DNA of 64,000 nt from Microcebus murinus (GCF_040939455.1 NC_134112.1:69066001-69130000), one strand, 5' to 3'. Shown: positions 37,325-48,899, numbered from the stretch's first letter. Made by a program: numbers and translations. Notes: generated from the sequence alone by a model not told the origin.

Positions 37325-37545
37325 ATCTGATCTGCCAAATGCATGGAACTGGCGGCAAGTGCTGTAGAAGTTTATTGGGATTGGTAGCTCAGGAGAGTTT
37401 TCACAGAGGAGGCAGTACTTCAGAGAAAATGTGAAAAGGGAACTGTAGGGAAACAGGGGGAGGGCATTCCAGTCAGGTGGAAGAGCATGCGAGGTATTTA
37501 GAAGGTAGAAACACAGAGAAGTTATATTTTATGCTGTAGTGGGTA
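37325..37545 (-). mobile_element. L2 LINE fragment, part of split copy
   Basis: 'ttttcacagaggaggcagtacttcagagaaaatgtgaaaaggg...gagggcattccagtcaggtggaagagcatgcgaggtatttagaaggtagaaacac' matches the reversed L2 block 'ggcttccctgaggaagtgacatttgagc...gagcattccaggcagagggaacagcatgtgcaaagg'. In L2 order it continues the block at 36955-37095. Confidence 0.7.
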
Positions 37546-37984
37546 CTTCAGACTTCCTGTAATGATATGACTTTCGTAAAAAATATAGATAGATAGATAG
37601 ATAAAGGTTGAAACTGGAGTATAGGTCTTAAATAGCCAAATAAGAAGCCCATAATGTCATTTTATACATATCATTAATAAACATCAAAGCAATCCTTACC
37701 TTATGACAGAGGATATATTTCATTGGTTATTTAAAAAAAAAAAATCTATGTTCACCCACAAATAAAATGTATCTCTTCCTCTTCTTTTCCTCCTACCTCC
37801 CAGAGAGTAAAACGCTGTGGTTTAGATCCTGACCTCAGAACTAGACCTCCTATGGTCAAACTGTCATTCAGCCACATACTCTGGAAACTTAGTTCAGTTA
37901 ATGCAGTAGGTAGAATATAAGCTCTGTTTGTGTCCCAGAGACACAAAATAACAGTATCTTATTACAGTGTAGAAGTTTCTTTTC
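37546..37984. other. Unique sequence with a small GATA repeat
   Basis: A short (GATA)n run at 37585-37603 and an A-run at 37732-37743. No gene recognised. Confidence 0.5.
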
Positions 37985-38480
37985 ATAAGTCCTGCTGGTC
38001 TGGTGGTGGTTGTTTTATTTATATGGTTATATGATGAACTGCCTCAAAACTTTGTAGCTTTAAAAGAGCTATAGATTCTGAGGATCATAATTTGGGTAGA
38101 CTTCAGTGAGGAGGCTCATCTCTGCTTCACATCGTATGAACTGGGCAGACTTCAGTGGGTCTCAGAGATCCAAGACATATTAAATCTCATGTCTAGTGCC
38201 TTGGTGCTGGCTACAGTTGTAGCCACTTAGTTCTCTTACACATGATTTCTCTCTTTCTTTCTCATTTGGTAGTCTAGCATTAGCCTCATGACCTGGGTAC
38301 TGGCTTCCAAGATAGTGAAAACAGAGGCTGTAAGGTCTAGGCCTGAAAGTCTTAAGTATCATTTCTGCTAAATCCGATTGACTAGAACAAGACATAAGGT
38401 CTGACCAGATTTAAAGGGAGGGACCCGCAGAATGCGCCCATCTTTGGACACAACCTATCAAAGTAGATATGTTCTAAGAG
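37985..38480 (-). mobile_element. Solitary LTR-like element (MLT1/ERVL-like), copy 2
   Basis: Shares the order of the 31.2 kb element: a left end resembling 'gaactgcctcaaaactttgtagctttaaaa', 'aggctcatctctgcttcacat', 'gtagtctagcattagcctcatgacctgggtactggcttccaagatagtgaaaacagaggctgtaaggtctaggcctgaaagtc', 'catttctgctaaatccgattgactagaacaagacataaggtctgacc'. Family assignment uncertain. Confidence 0.55.
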
Positions 38481-38784
38481 GTCTTCAGTTGGCCTGGATT
38501 GCTTTCTCATGTTGCTCTGACATCTCTAGAGTGTTGCCCCACTCTTTGTGGTCCAAGATGGCTCACCACCATATTCCGGCCGATAGGAAAGGAGAAAAAT
38601 GAAAGGGGTAGTTGCCTTCTTCCTTTTAATACCATAACCAAAATTCAGATCTAAGTTATAAGGCCTTCTAGTTAGAAGCTCAAGAAAATGAAGTCTTAAC
38701 TCTAAATGGCCATAAAACCACCCGAAAATTGAGAGTTCTTTTCCCATGAGAAAAAATTGGAGAATAGATTTTAGGAAAGCAACT
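38481..38784. other. Unique sequence
   Basis: No gene recognised; one antisense open frame (38526-38747) has no recognisable product. Confidence 0.4.
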
Positions 38785-38950
38785 TATAATCTCTGTGACA
38801 GTTATTTAATCTCTTTTGTTCTCATTTTCCTTCCAAAACAAGGATGGTGATTACACCTACTTCCTAGTGCTGTTGTGAGGACTATATGAACAGTATGTGA
38901 GAGAGCTTAGCACACTGTCTGGGGAGTAAATGTTAGCTATCATCATTCCT
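38785..38950 (+). mobile_element. MIR SINE
   Basis: Sense MIR: 'tctctgtgacagttatttaatctcttttgttctcattttccttccaaaacaaggatggtgattacacctacttcctagtgctgttgtgaggactatatgaa...agagagcttagcacactgtctggggagtaaatgttagctatcatc'. Clean match to the core and 3' half. Confidence 0.85.
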
Positions 38951-39364
38951 TCAGTACAAAGTCACAGAATTCCTGGCACTGTTCTGGACTCTAAATATAT
39001 GAAGATGTGTCAGATATTTTTTCACACCTGGAGAACCAAAACTCTCCTGATGAAGATACACTTATAAACAAATAGCAGCATGAGGTGAGAGGTAGGATAG
39101 AAGCTTGAATAAAGGATTGTGAAGATGGACTGGATAGGTACAGGAAAGCCAGAGATTCCATAAGGGGCTAACACTCAAGATAGGCCATAAAAACGGAGGC
39201 AGAGATAACTCATTGCAGAGGCAAGAAAGAGTTAGAAAATGATTAAGAGGCTTATTACCCCTGAATCATCTAAGCTGGATAGATTGTGAAAAATGAGTTT
39301 GAAGAGGTAAAGTGCTGTCAAATTGTGAGGTCAAATTTTATCTTATAGTCATGAGTTTGGATAT
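38951..39364 (-). mobile_element. L2 LINE fragment
   Basis: Reversed L2, starting 'aattcctggcactgttctggactctaaatatatgaagatg' and continuing through 'acacttataaacaaata...gaggtgagaggtaggatag', 'gagataactcattgcagaggcaagaaagagttag' and 'gtcaaattttatcttatagtcatgagtttgg'. Highly diverged, lying between two MIRs. Confidence 0.55.
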
Positions 39365-39525
39365 AATGTATCATAAAGTCTCAGTTTCCACTGACTATCC
39401 GGGTAATAATAACATAGGATCATTGTGAGGATTAAGTGATAAAGTACAGAGGACAGGTGCCAGACACATATTAAGCCCTCAATTATCTTAGCTGTTGGTA
39501 ATATAATGATAATTATTATTATTAT
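39365..39525 (+). mobile_element. MIR SINE remnant
   Basis: Sense MIR: 'aaagtctcagtttccactgactatccgggtaataataacataggatcattgtgaggattaagtgataaagtacagaggacaggtgccagacacatattaagccctcaattatcttagctgttg'. Confidence 0.8.
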
Positions 39526-40189
39526 TTGGTTCCTCCTCCTCCAATAATAATGAAGAGGAAGAAGGACACTAATTTGAGATATTTCTATGGTGAATTTGGT
39601 TAATGTCTAAAAGACTGATGGATGGTGATATTACCACAGGATTTCTAGCCACTGAGATAGGGAATTCAAGGTAGACTGCAAAACACATAGAGTGTGAGAA
39701 ATACTCAGTTTGAGATATCTTCAAAATATCTATTGAACACTAGGTATTAAGGAGTCAGTCGAAAATAGGAAATAAAGAATTAACATACATTGGTAACTCC
39801 CACTTAGAGGAGAAGTAAGTAAAATCATTCTGAGGAGTAAATAGAAAAGAGGTCGAAGAAAAATGTACTTTCAAAGGCCCATTCTGTTCATTATACATTG
39901 GGGGCCTAGGACCTTGCTGCTAGCATGAGAGGAACTAGTCAGCATTACTGCTATTGGAAATATGCAGTCATATTTCATGCCAGATATACCAAGGACCTGT
40001 CTCCCATAATACATTTAGAATGAGGGTGTGTCTTTTCTCTCTGGCTGGACAGTGGGCTGGGGACTCCGGAAGCTCCAGGCTTCTGGTGAGGATAAGAGAG
40101 GCAGGGGATCTTGGCCGTTGGTCTCCTAGAACCTTTGTTCACATCTTTGCTTGCACCTTTTTGAAACATTCTCCTCACTGCAGCCTTAC
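39526..40189. other. Unique sequence
   Basis: No gene recognised. The start contains an imperfect ATTATTATT...CCAATAATAAT inverted repeat (39512-39550) from slippage. Open frames on both strands at 39954-40208 overlap each other and have no recognisable product. Confidence 0.45.
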
Positions 40190-40660
40190 TGATTATTCCA
40201 AGAAATAAAAATTAAGTTCTGGCTCAAAATTCTTTAATGGCTTCCCATTGTTTTGGAAGAAAGCCCCTGTCTACCTTTCTGTCATTTACTCACTTTCTTC
40301 TACATAATGACCACAGGAACTTCTCTAAATCAAGATGGTGCCATGCTCCTTGTGCCCAAGTTCTTGTCTTGCCTGGCATGCTCACTCCCTTCTCTTCCTC
40401 TACCTGGGTAGTCTCTATAACTCACCTTTCTCAGCTCAGCTTAAAGCTTGCTTCATAAAGGAAGCCTTCCCTGATCTCCAAACTCGCTCAGGCCCTCTTG
40501 ACAGATGCGTCCGTAGAATCTTTGTAGCATTCATCCTAATTGTGAATAACATTTTGATTGTGCAAATAATTGTTTGATGACTCTTTTTTTCTTCACTACA
40601 ACTAAAATTTAAGCTCTTCCATGGCAGAGAAGTCTGCCTTATCCACTGATGGGGCTTAAA
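40190..40660 (+). mobile_element. L2 LINE, 3' half
   Basis: Sense L2: 'ggctcaaaattctttaatggcttcccattgttttgg', 'cttctacataatgaccacaggaac', 'gtcttgcctggcatgctcactcccttctcttcctctacctgggtagtctctataactcacctttctcagctcagcttaaagcttgcttc', 'gaagccttccctgatctcc', 'aaatttaagctcttccatggcagagaag'. A longer, fairly collinear copy. The two overlapping open frames in it (40237-40577) are fortuitous. Confidence 0.85.
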
Positions 40661-43600
40661 TCACTTCTGTCTCCACCTCCAACATAGAACAGAATTGAGA
40701 AGTAGACATAGGAGTCAGCTGGAGTATCAACATTAACAGCTTCACTATTGCTAAATCTTGATTAAGAAATTCAGCCTAATCTGTAGACCCAATTAGGCTT
40801 CCTACTAATCCTCTCAGAATTGAACTTATTTGATCAAATATTAGAAACAAAAAAGGGAGAACCACAGGCCTCTGCTGCTTGGTACCTACAAGAGTGCCTT
40901 GTTTAGAGTAGGATGTTTATAAGGCATTGCTTGTTGCCCTTTGAATTTTTTTTAACTAATGTCTTATTACTTTAGATAAGTGTTTCTAACATCTCTTATC
41001 AAGTGCAAAATACTTACATCTTATGACTTCACCTTTATGCTACTTACCCTGAACATAGCACAGTTTAATATACAATCCTTTAAGGTTTCTTAAAGGATTT
41101 ACTGCAAACAGCAAAGGGGAAAAATACAGGAGGTAAAATGACTCTCTTCTATGTCTTCATTTTCTGCTTCTTAAAGCTTTTTAAGCTTTCTTTTATTACT
41201 TTATCTGAAGTGCAAAAGCACAAAAACATACTCATGTTGGATTTGTTTATCAAAGGCAGACCATTCTAGAACTAAGAGGAAAAACAGATTCAGGCTACCC
41301 TAGGTCATATGAGACCTATAAACTGCTTCAGAGGTGAAGCTTCCCCTGGGGCCCAGCAGTGTTGTGAAAGGAGCGAGGGAGCATGCACATGGGAGGGCAA
41401 GGGCAGAAGCAACTGTTAACGTTCTTCTTTCTTCTCTTTCACTATTGCAGGTTTCACCTTTGAGGGATACCGTGTTGCACTAGATTTATGGTTAATACAT
41501 AGGGGAAATATTGGAAAAGGAGGCCAATCTCAGTCAGTAGCTGGTATATAGAGTCAAGAGGAAAAAGGAGAGGAAGATAATTTCTAAAACTATTTGGAGA
41601 TCAGAGGTCTCAGGCTATTTCTGAATAGGCATCTATATATCTTCCCATTATAATTATTCAATGACCTTTAAAGTTCTTAAATTTTTTAATACAACAGAAA
41701 TATGTACTTATACTGTTGAAAAATTTGATACAGAAAAGTATAATAATTAAAATAATTATTGCACATAATATCCCTCATTTGTTCTTCCAAATGCACTTTT
41801 TGATTTTACATTTAAACATGATTGGAGTTGATTATGGACAACTTAACCTCATCACGATAATTATTTAGAAAAGCAACTTCTCCAATCTTCTATAACATAT
41901 TCCTGAAATTAACTCCAAAAGTTAAATGCTATATAAACAACACAGATAAGAAAACATAAATGCAGGTATGTTAAAACCTCAGTAACCGTCTAATACTAGA
42001 GGTTCTTTACAAGTTCTGTTCATTCATTCATTCAATCTCTTGCTTATTTACTTTCTGAAAATCAGTGTTCACATGGACTTTGAAAACACCTGTATTTTAG
42101 GGAATAGGGTTATTTCATGCAAAAGGTATGTAAATCTTCAAAATTTTCATTACAGAATTGAACATTTTGTTAAAAATTATTCTCTTCTCTCGAAAAAATT
42201 ATATTCAGTTTCCAGTCTGACATGCCACACAGTATAATGCTGATGCCACTTTACTGTAAACAGGGACTGTAATACATGAGTCAATTGTAAGTTATTCAGA
42301 ATTTCCTTCTTCTCCCAAAGGAATACATGTGACTGCTCTTGGGGAATGAATAGAAATCAGATTTCATATTTTACTTGCTTTTTAAAGTAGGACTGAGGAG
42401 ATTTGGGCAAATAAAAGTGTATGTTTCTCCACATGTTGAACAGCCAGGATTTGGGCTAAGATAGAAGTATATAAGCAAAGTTAGCAAATTCAATAGATTC
42501 ACAAAACACTTAATGAGAAGAACAGAAAAAGAGTGTAAATGTTGTAGAATTTATGAAAATAGTCACAGTAACAAAAAGTTCTTATAAATTATTATAAAAT
42601 ATATCATTTTTAATGAAATCCTGATATGGGTTCTTGGGCAAGAGACAAGATAAACTAAGTAGTTTAAAATTAATTTGTTGTCATATTGCTATTGGAAAAA
42701 TAGGTACACACATGGGAAGGGGCTTAGAATACTATCTGAACAATAAAAGATTATGAAATTCATGAAGACCTGTTGCAGCAGGATCGTTTCCTCTCAACAT
42801 TCTATTTATTTCAACTGTATTTTAAATTTCATCCTAAGGTTTCAATCATGAAGTTCCAAATATTATAATGCATAGAGCACAATATAATACTCATATTTTA
42901 ATACATAATTAACAGGGAAAGGTACAAGATTAATGCCATTGATATATAAAATGAGTTATAACAAGGCTTGACAAAAGGTTTAAGTTTGGGCAACCGGTTA
43001 GTCAAATCTCTTTAGTCATATTTATTTCACTTTAACTTCCTTGAAAAGTTTCCCTAAGGTATTAAGGCAGGTCTCCTCACACTCTCATCAAATTTTGCAG
43101 GTTGGCCCTGCATCTCCTAATGCTGAATTATAAAATGGGCCTCACTGTGAGGCTAGTTGTGACCACATATTTCAATCCTTTTATATTTCTGATGAAATAG
43201 TTTAAAATGGCAGTTTGTCACATCTGAAAATTCACTAAGTTAACAAGAAAACTGTCTATCTTATATATATATTTTAACCTTTGAGAGTTTTGCATCTGAA
43301 AATCATACACCTTCTTATGAAGTAGGGATTTTGAACTGTGAAGTATATGGGAGGTTAAAATTGAATAACTCTGCTATCTCCTTGCCACTACTTTGGAGTT
43401 TTCCCATTACATCTTTCTTGCTGTTTGAAAAGTTTTGGAATTCCCTACAAAGGAGTTCTAATAGTCACATTCTAGAATTTATAATATTGTGTACTTTATT
43501 AATTTGTAAAAAAAATACACATTCTGTTAGAGAGAAAGAAAGGAAGTTATCATAAAATTTCTTGAATTTCCTCCATGGGCAATCACTTGATATTTTTTTT

Positions 43601-44800
43601 CCTTTCCAAACTTCTTAACAAGCTAATATAGAAATTATAACATAGAGAAAAAGTACTAAAAACACATACACTAGAAATGTTATAAAGTACTAGATTTGTC
43701 AAAGAAAAATAGATGAAAATTGTCAGTAATTATGTTAAGTTTATTTGCTTTTAATCATTTATGGCAAATTCCACCCCATGACTTTTTAGAATGTATCAGT
43801 AAAATAAAAATGTAAAAATAAAATTACATAAAATGATATTATAAATGATATTAGAGAGTGATAATTCACCACAAAATAAGAATAGGGTGCTACAAAATAA
43901 TTATTAATTTTTGGCTGCAAATTTGGCTTAAGCCAAATATATTATACTCTCTTTAGCTGTAACCAACTTTTCCTGAGTGAAATAATAGATGCTTTCCTCC
44001 ATATCATAGATACAGTGAATATTATAACACTTACCTAAAGCTGTTTATTTTAGTGCATCCTGATGGAATAAGTATATCATTCCTGTAAAACTAATTTTAT
44101 AGCAGACCAAGACAGTCAGATCCATTTACACAGTTTTCTAATGATACTTAAAAAACAACCTAAGAATTTCTGGAAGAATGAATGGATTGCTTCTCTTAAT
44201 AAGGTTCTAGATGAGAATTGTAACCCAAACATATGAAGGTTACTGGGGCCTAAAGAACTGTTATTACAGGTTATTGACAGAATATTGATCCTATGCCTTA
44301 GATATAAATTAGGCAGATTTTAAGGTTGACAGCCTTTTTTGAAAATGAAAGCTCTAAGAATGTCTTTTTCTTCTCCAAAAAGAGTAACTATATGCAAAGA
44401 TGAATTTTTCACAGGAAATTACTTTCTAAAGAAAGGGCATGTGAACAAATTACTGACCAATCCCCAGCTGTGTCCAAACATTATATGACAGGATAAAGTT
44501 GATTTTAGCTTGAAGAAATCTCAAAGTGAACCATAGAGTATTAAATGAGATTTAGACCATAAATAATATACTCGTTTATGGCACGAAAAATGTGTAAGAA
44601 GTTCAAAGAGGAATTACTGACAAATATTTTTTGACATAAATATTATAAAACAACATAATTACAAGGTACACATGAAAAATTCAAGAATTTAAAAGTAGAA
44701 GAAAACATGCAGTATAATTAGCTTAAACAGTATAGTATGTACCAGTTGAAAGATAGAGGCAGAGAATAATGAGTCATTATTATATGAAGATGAAATATAA
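40661..44800. other. Long AT-rich unique stretch, no gene seen
   Basis: Four kilobases with no gene, RNA or confidently named repeat. A short GC-balanced patch lies at 41290-41420. 41690-41850 vaguely resembles an old decayed repeat. Short open frames at 42040-42237 and 43331-43555 show no domain or context. Confidence 0.5.
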
Positions 44801-44940
44801 CAAAATTTATAAAAATTACCACTTATTGAATGTGACTATCAAACACAGCCTGCTGGGTAGGTTACTTATCCAAAATTTATAAAAATTACCACTTATTGAA
44901 TGTGACTATCAAACACAGCCTGCTGGGTAGGTTACTTATC
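44801..44940. repeat. Perfect 70-bp tandem duplication
   Basis: Two adjacent identical 70-mers, 44801-44870 and 44871-44940, each beginning caaaatttataaaaattacc and ending gtaggttacttatc. Perfect identity in otherwise diverged old sequence means the duplication is recent, or is an assembly artefact. Confidence 0.97.
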
Positions 44941-44985
44941 CTATATAGAGGTGGTGCTCAGGATCAGAACCTGAATTTACTTAAG
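44801..44985 (-). mobile_element. MIR SINE with exact internal 70-bp tandem duplication
   Basis: The MIR-like order 'accacttattgaatgtgac...gggtaggttacttatcc...gaggtggtgctcaggatcagaacctgaattt' is visible (reversed MIR). Its first 70 bases (44801-44870, starting caaaatttataaaaattacc) are repeated without a mismatch at 44871-44940. See the separate repeat entry. Confidence 0.65.
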
Positions 44986-45449
44986 AGAAATTACATTAAT
45001 ATTTGAATTGATAGTATTAAGTTAGATCATCATAAAGCTGGGCCACACAGTTTGTTATATGATATATTTTGCACTGGTGACTTGCAGGCCAAATCCTCAT
45101 ACATGTTTTGTTTGGCCCTGGAATTTTTAAATTGGGTTTCAATATTTAAAAATCTGGCTTCTCTGGAAAACATGAAGCTCTGGCAACATTAACCCCAAGT
45201 TTCCATGTGGCACCATGTCCCTTTAGACTACATATGCCTCTGCCGGTTTACCACATTTCCTACCTTGCTTGTTCACTGAATTAAACAACTTCTCAGCCTG
45301 TGTGAGTTAAGACTCTTGATTCAAAGATTTTTCTAAGTATTTTACTCAAGACTTGCTTATACAAATGCAAGGGAAAGATTCAAATGAAAAGGGTTTTGTG
45401 ATTGCATGTTGTTTTAGTGATACTTTGATAAATATTTGTCTTTCACAAT
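44986..45449. other. Unique sequence, part possibly an old DNA transposon
   Basis: 45040-45260 ('gacttgcaggccaaatcctc...gttttgtttggccctggaatttttaaattggg...tccatgtggcaccatgtccctttagactacatatgcc') resembles a hAT-type mammalian repeat I half-recognise but cannot name. The remainder is unassigned. Confidence 0.35.
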
Positions 45450-45560
45450 TTAAGTAAGTTCTACAAGGGCATAGAGAACATCTTATTGCTCACTATGGTG
45501 TCTAAAGAACCTGCCACAGTGCCTGGAATGGAACTCTCCACAAATACTAATTTAACATAT
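45450..45560 (+). mobile_element. L2 LINE 3' end fragment
   Basis: 'ttaagtaagttctacaagggcatagagaacatcttattgctcactatggtgtctaaagaacctgccacagtgcctggaatgg' matches the sense L2 3' end. Short but collinear. Confidence 0.7.
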
Positions 45561-46907
45561 TCCTACTTAAAATGTACTTCATTTTAGAAGTTAAGACACA
45601 GACCATAAAAAGTAAGCCTTTCTGTCCATGACTAATCAGATTTTTGAAGAATTATCAACTGATATTGATCTAAGCCAAGAAAATATTTGATACTCAGATA
45701 TCCACATGAACATGATAATTTCCTATATATGGGATCAAAATAAGATCATTGTTATTCCAGTTTGTGTTAAACTGCATACTATGAAGAGCATACTATTAAT
45801 AGATCTTTAGAATAAAGGTCTCTGACAGAACCTGTGATAATTTTAAAGTTAAATAGTTTAATTGCATTAATTAATAACATATTATTTATATCTTATGTAT
45901 GTCAAGGAAAAACATGTTGTCAAGATCTTTAATACAATGTCTGACACAAAGTGAGAATTTCATAGTTTGTTCAGTGTTCCTGAATCTCACAAAACCCAAG
46001 TAGTGAATGATGATATAGTGAGATTCTGCCAGATGCAAGCTGAAGTAGAACATTTTCAGTAGATAATGGAGAAGAGGATTTAGGCCAAAACAGAAGATCA
46101 AAATTAGCGTTAAGATCTACTTGGGAAGCCAAAGTCCAGTAATCTGCAATGAAAGCTTGGAGGAGTGCCAGACATAAGGGTCCAGAAGCCACAGTTAACT
46201 TGTGGGACCAGAAACCTAAGAGCTAGGGTGATGCAAATACAAATGAGAGTGAACACTGAGGGTTTAATGTATTGCCAAGAACAATCTTTCATTCCTGACT
46301 TGCTTTTAGGGAGTGAATGGGTCATGGTACATGGATGGGACAGCTAGGCTTAAATGTCCAGCTGCAGAGTGATCTTTTGGAATCAACAATGAGTTCCTCT
46401 GTGAAGTAGAATCTTTGAGTGCTTCTCTGATCAACTGGGATGGTAACGAAAATGATCTGAATTGCCTCTTGATAGTGAAGATTTTCTGATAGAATAGTCA
46501 AATTCCTTCCATGGCTCTGCTATCTCTGGGCTTCTTTTATCCTCCAGCTCTACACAGTGACCCACCCCCCTGCCCCACAGCTTCAGGCTCTCTTCTTATA
46601 ATAGACCCAAGCCCTATATCCTCACATCACTAACCCAGAAGAGAAGATAGAACTCGTATCCTAGTATTCCTGGGTCCAGTCACTCTGGATCAACTTAGCC
46701 AAGTGCCTACCTTTGAACCAATGCCATGTGAATGGAATATGCTGAGCAGTTAAGGCCTAGTTCCATGCCCATTTCTGAAGTAATTATAGTACCCTGGAGG
46801 ATAAGCTAAGCTAACAGACTTAAGATAATCAGTGCGTACCTGTGGAGCTTGGTATGGAGTCAAGCCAATTCAAACCACATAGCTGGGAAGTTAGGGTCTC
46901 AGGAAGA
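45561..46907. other. Unique sequence, no gene seen
   Basis: Several overlapping open frames at 45886-46347 lie on both strands in the same place and have no recognisable product. 46500-46890 is more GC-balanced but has no exon-like structure I can support. Confidence 0.45.
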
Positions 46908-46924
46908 AAGAAATGCAGAATGTA

Positions 46925-46976
46925 ACCAAAATGTTCATACCCCCATTATATGCTAAAATAAAAATTTAAAAAAAAG
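46925..46976 (+). mobile_element. 52-bp micro-insertion of a lemur L1 3' end
   Basis: The 17-mer aagaaatgcagaatgta occurs at 46908-46924 and exactly at 46977-46993. Between them lie 52 bases: the last bases of the lemur L1 3' UTR (tacccccattatatgctaaaataaaaa, compare tacccccataatatgctaaaataaaat at 15409-15435) plus an A-rich tail. This is an extremely 5'-truncated L1 retrotransposition event with an intact target duplication. Confidence 0.93.
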
Positions 46977-46993
46977 AAGAAATGCAGAATGTA

Positions 46994-47279
46994 TTCTGGC
47001 AAGGAAACCAGTAGGTGTGCAGTATATAAAGAGCTTAGCATAGTCATTGTAATTGGACTATAAGCAAAATATACATAGAATATCAAGTGACATGCAATTT
47101 AATACTTCCAGTGAAGTTGTTGCTGATATAATTTCTCATCTCTCTAAGCCAAAAGCAGTTAGAATATTTTTAGCTATGTGCCTTTAAGAAACTTTAAACA
47201 ATAACAACAACTCTATCTCCTTCCCCCTTTCATTCCCTTTCTTCCCTTTTTCTCCCTTCCCTTCTTCAACAGTTTAGTC
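46994..47279. other. Unique spacer
   Basis: AT-rich sequence, with a pyrimidine-rich run (ccttccccctttcattccctttcttccc...) at 47219-47265. Nothing else recognised. Confidence 0.4.
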
Positions 47280-47695
47280 CTAAAGCCATTAGGTGGTAGG
47301 TGTCTGTACCCGCAGTGGGATGGAGCCATAGTGACCCAGAGCAGGATGTCATAGCCCAAACAGGGTGAGGAAGGTATTTGGAAAGGAGAGATATCCTGCA
47401 CAGAGTGTGAACCTGACCACAGAGAGGAGAGCATTGACATGGAAGAGCAGCCTAGCATGGAGAATTAGATCCTGAGGGGCTAAATAAAGTGTCCTTATGG
47501 GGCACTTGGTGTGGGGGATCAAAGCCACAGAGGAAAGGTAAGGGCATTATCTACAAAAGGTCTACAGGGTGTCAGAGCCTCAACAGCATGAAGGGGACAA
47601 CCATGTGGAAGAATAGCCTGGCGTGAGTTATTGGAGCTCAAGCTGGGCTTAGGGCATCCAAGTAAGATAAAAATGGAGGTGAAGATGAGAAATGA
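47280..47695 (+). mobile_element. Possible old L1 5' UTR fragment
   Basis: The GC-richer stretch contains 'gaaaggtaagggcattatctacaaaaggtctacagggtgtcagagcctcaacagcatgaaggggacaaccatgtggaagaatagcctggcg...ttggagctcaagctgggcttagggcatccaagtaag', which reminds me of the 5' UTR of old L1M elements. I cannot align it, so this is tentative; it could be another old LINE or unique sequence. Confidence 0.35.
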
Positions 47696-47725
47696 GTGTT
47701 TGTGTGTGTGTGTGTGTGTGTGTGC

Positions 47726-47769
<44 letters not shown>
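47696..47769. repeat. Compound microsatellite (TG)n(AG)n
   Basis: A TG run (47696-47728, with one C interruption at 47725) passes directly into an uninterrupted AG run to about 47769. The translation of this region is low-complexity and not a gene. Likely length-variable between individuals. Confidence 0.97.
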
Positions 47770-47771
<2 letters not shown>

Positions 47772-47989
47772 CCCTACCTCTGTCTACCACACAGTCCTAG
47801 AAATCGCAATACTCCAGAAGCATTTAGCACACCTAGGACCCAGATCTTCCTTTCTAAATACCATTTTCCTCTAAAAGGAAACTAGGCCTGATTGCGTAAC
47901 TGGGACAAGGAAAGTATAAAATAAGCCCAGAGCATCTTATGCCAAAAATTAAGGAAACACTTAACAAATGATGGGGAAATGCTAAAAGG

Positions 47990-48850
47990 ACACTGAAACC
48001 AATCTGAAGAGGCTTCCACTGGTCAAATTAAAGACAGTTGGAGCATCACAGTAAATAACAAGTAATTACAAGGTAAATTAATTATAAAGTAAATAATTAT
48101 AAACCATTGACTAAGAAGGAAATATGAATACACATACAGACACAGGAACACACCTACATACAGATATATAAATTGAAAATCTGATGAAGAATGGGATATT
48201 TATATAGTTTCAAAATAACTGCCAACAAAATTTTATTAATTAAAAGAGTGACTCTACAATGGAAAAGTCTGGCAGATACCACTTTAATCAAGTGATCAAA
48301 GTAAACATTCTAAGTAAAGAGATACACCAAAATCATGTACCACTTGATAGAATGTGAGAAAAATAGAGCATCACTTTTGTAGTATGCTTGGCAAAGATGC
48401 ATAACCTCAAACTATACTGAGGAAACAGACAAATCAAAATTAAGAGATATTTATAAAATAACCGGCCTGTAATCTTCTAATGAGTCAAAGTCATAAAAAT
48501 CGAAGACGGACTGAAGAACTGTTCAAGACTGGAGCTGACTAAAGAAACATAAAAACTGAATGCAAAGTGTGATTTTGAACTGGATCCTTTTGCTAGAGAG
48601 GACATTACTAGGACAAGTGACTACACTTGAAAGGAGGCTGAGTATTAGGAGGTGCTAATCATGTATCATTGTCAATTTCAGGATTTTGTTGATGTGGTAA
48701 AGCAAAAAATATTTCTTGTTTATAACAAATATGCAATGAAATATTTGGAGGTGATGGGACATTAGGTTGGTAACTTACTATCTAACAGTTCAGGGGGGAA
48801 AAGCACCTGTACTATACTTACAACCTTTTCGTAAGTTTGTGATTATGACC
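47990..48850 (+). mobile_element. Probable old L1/LINE 3' region
   Basis: The order 'gacggactgaagaactgttcaagactggagctgactaaagaaacataaaaactgaatgcaaagtgtgattttgaactggatcctttt', 'ggacattactaggacaagtg', 'tcatgtatcattgtcaatttcaggattttg', 'gatgggacattaggttgg', 'cacctgtactatacttacaaccttttcgtaagtttgtgattat' matches a common mammalian 3' end of the kind found in old L1 subfamilies. The exact family is uncertain. Confidence 0.5.
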
Positions 48851-48899
48851 ATATTTTCCCAGGTTCTCTGTCAGAACTGAAAATGATGGTAGGAAAAAT

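Noticed and set aside
41690..41850. Possible old LINE fragment like that near 33890
   Set aside because: Similarity is too faint to support a family or boundaries by eye.
47692..47874. Open frame beginning with Val/Cys and Arg/Glu alternation
   Set aside because: Direct translation of the TG/AG microsatellite.
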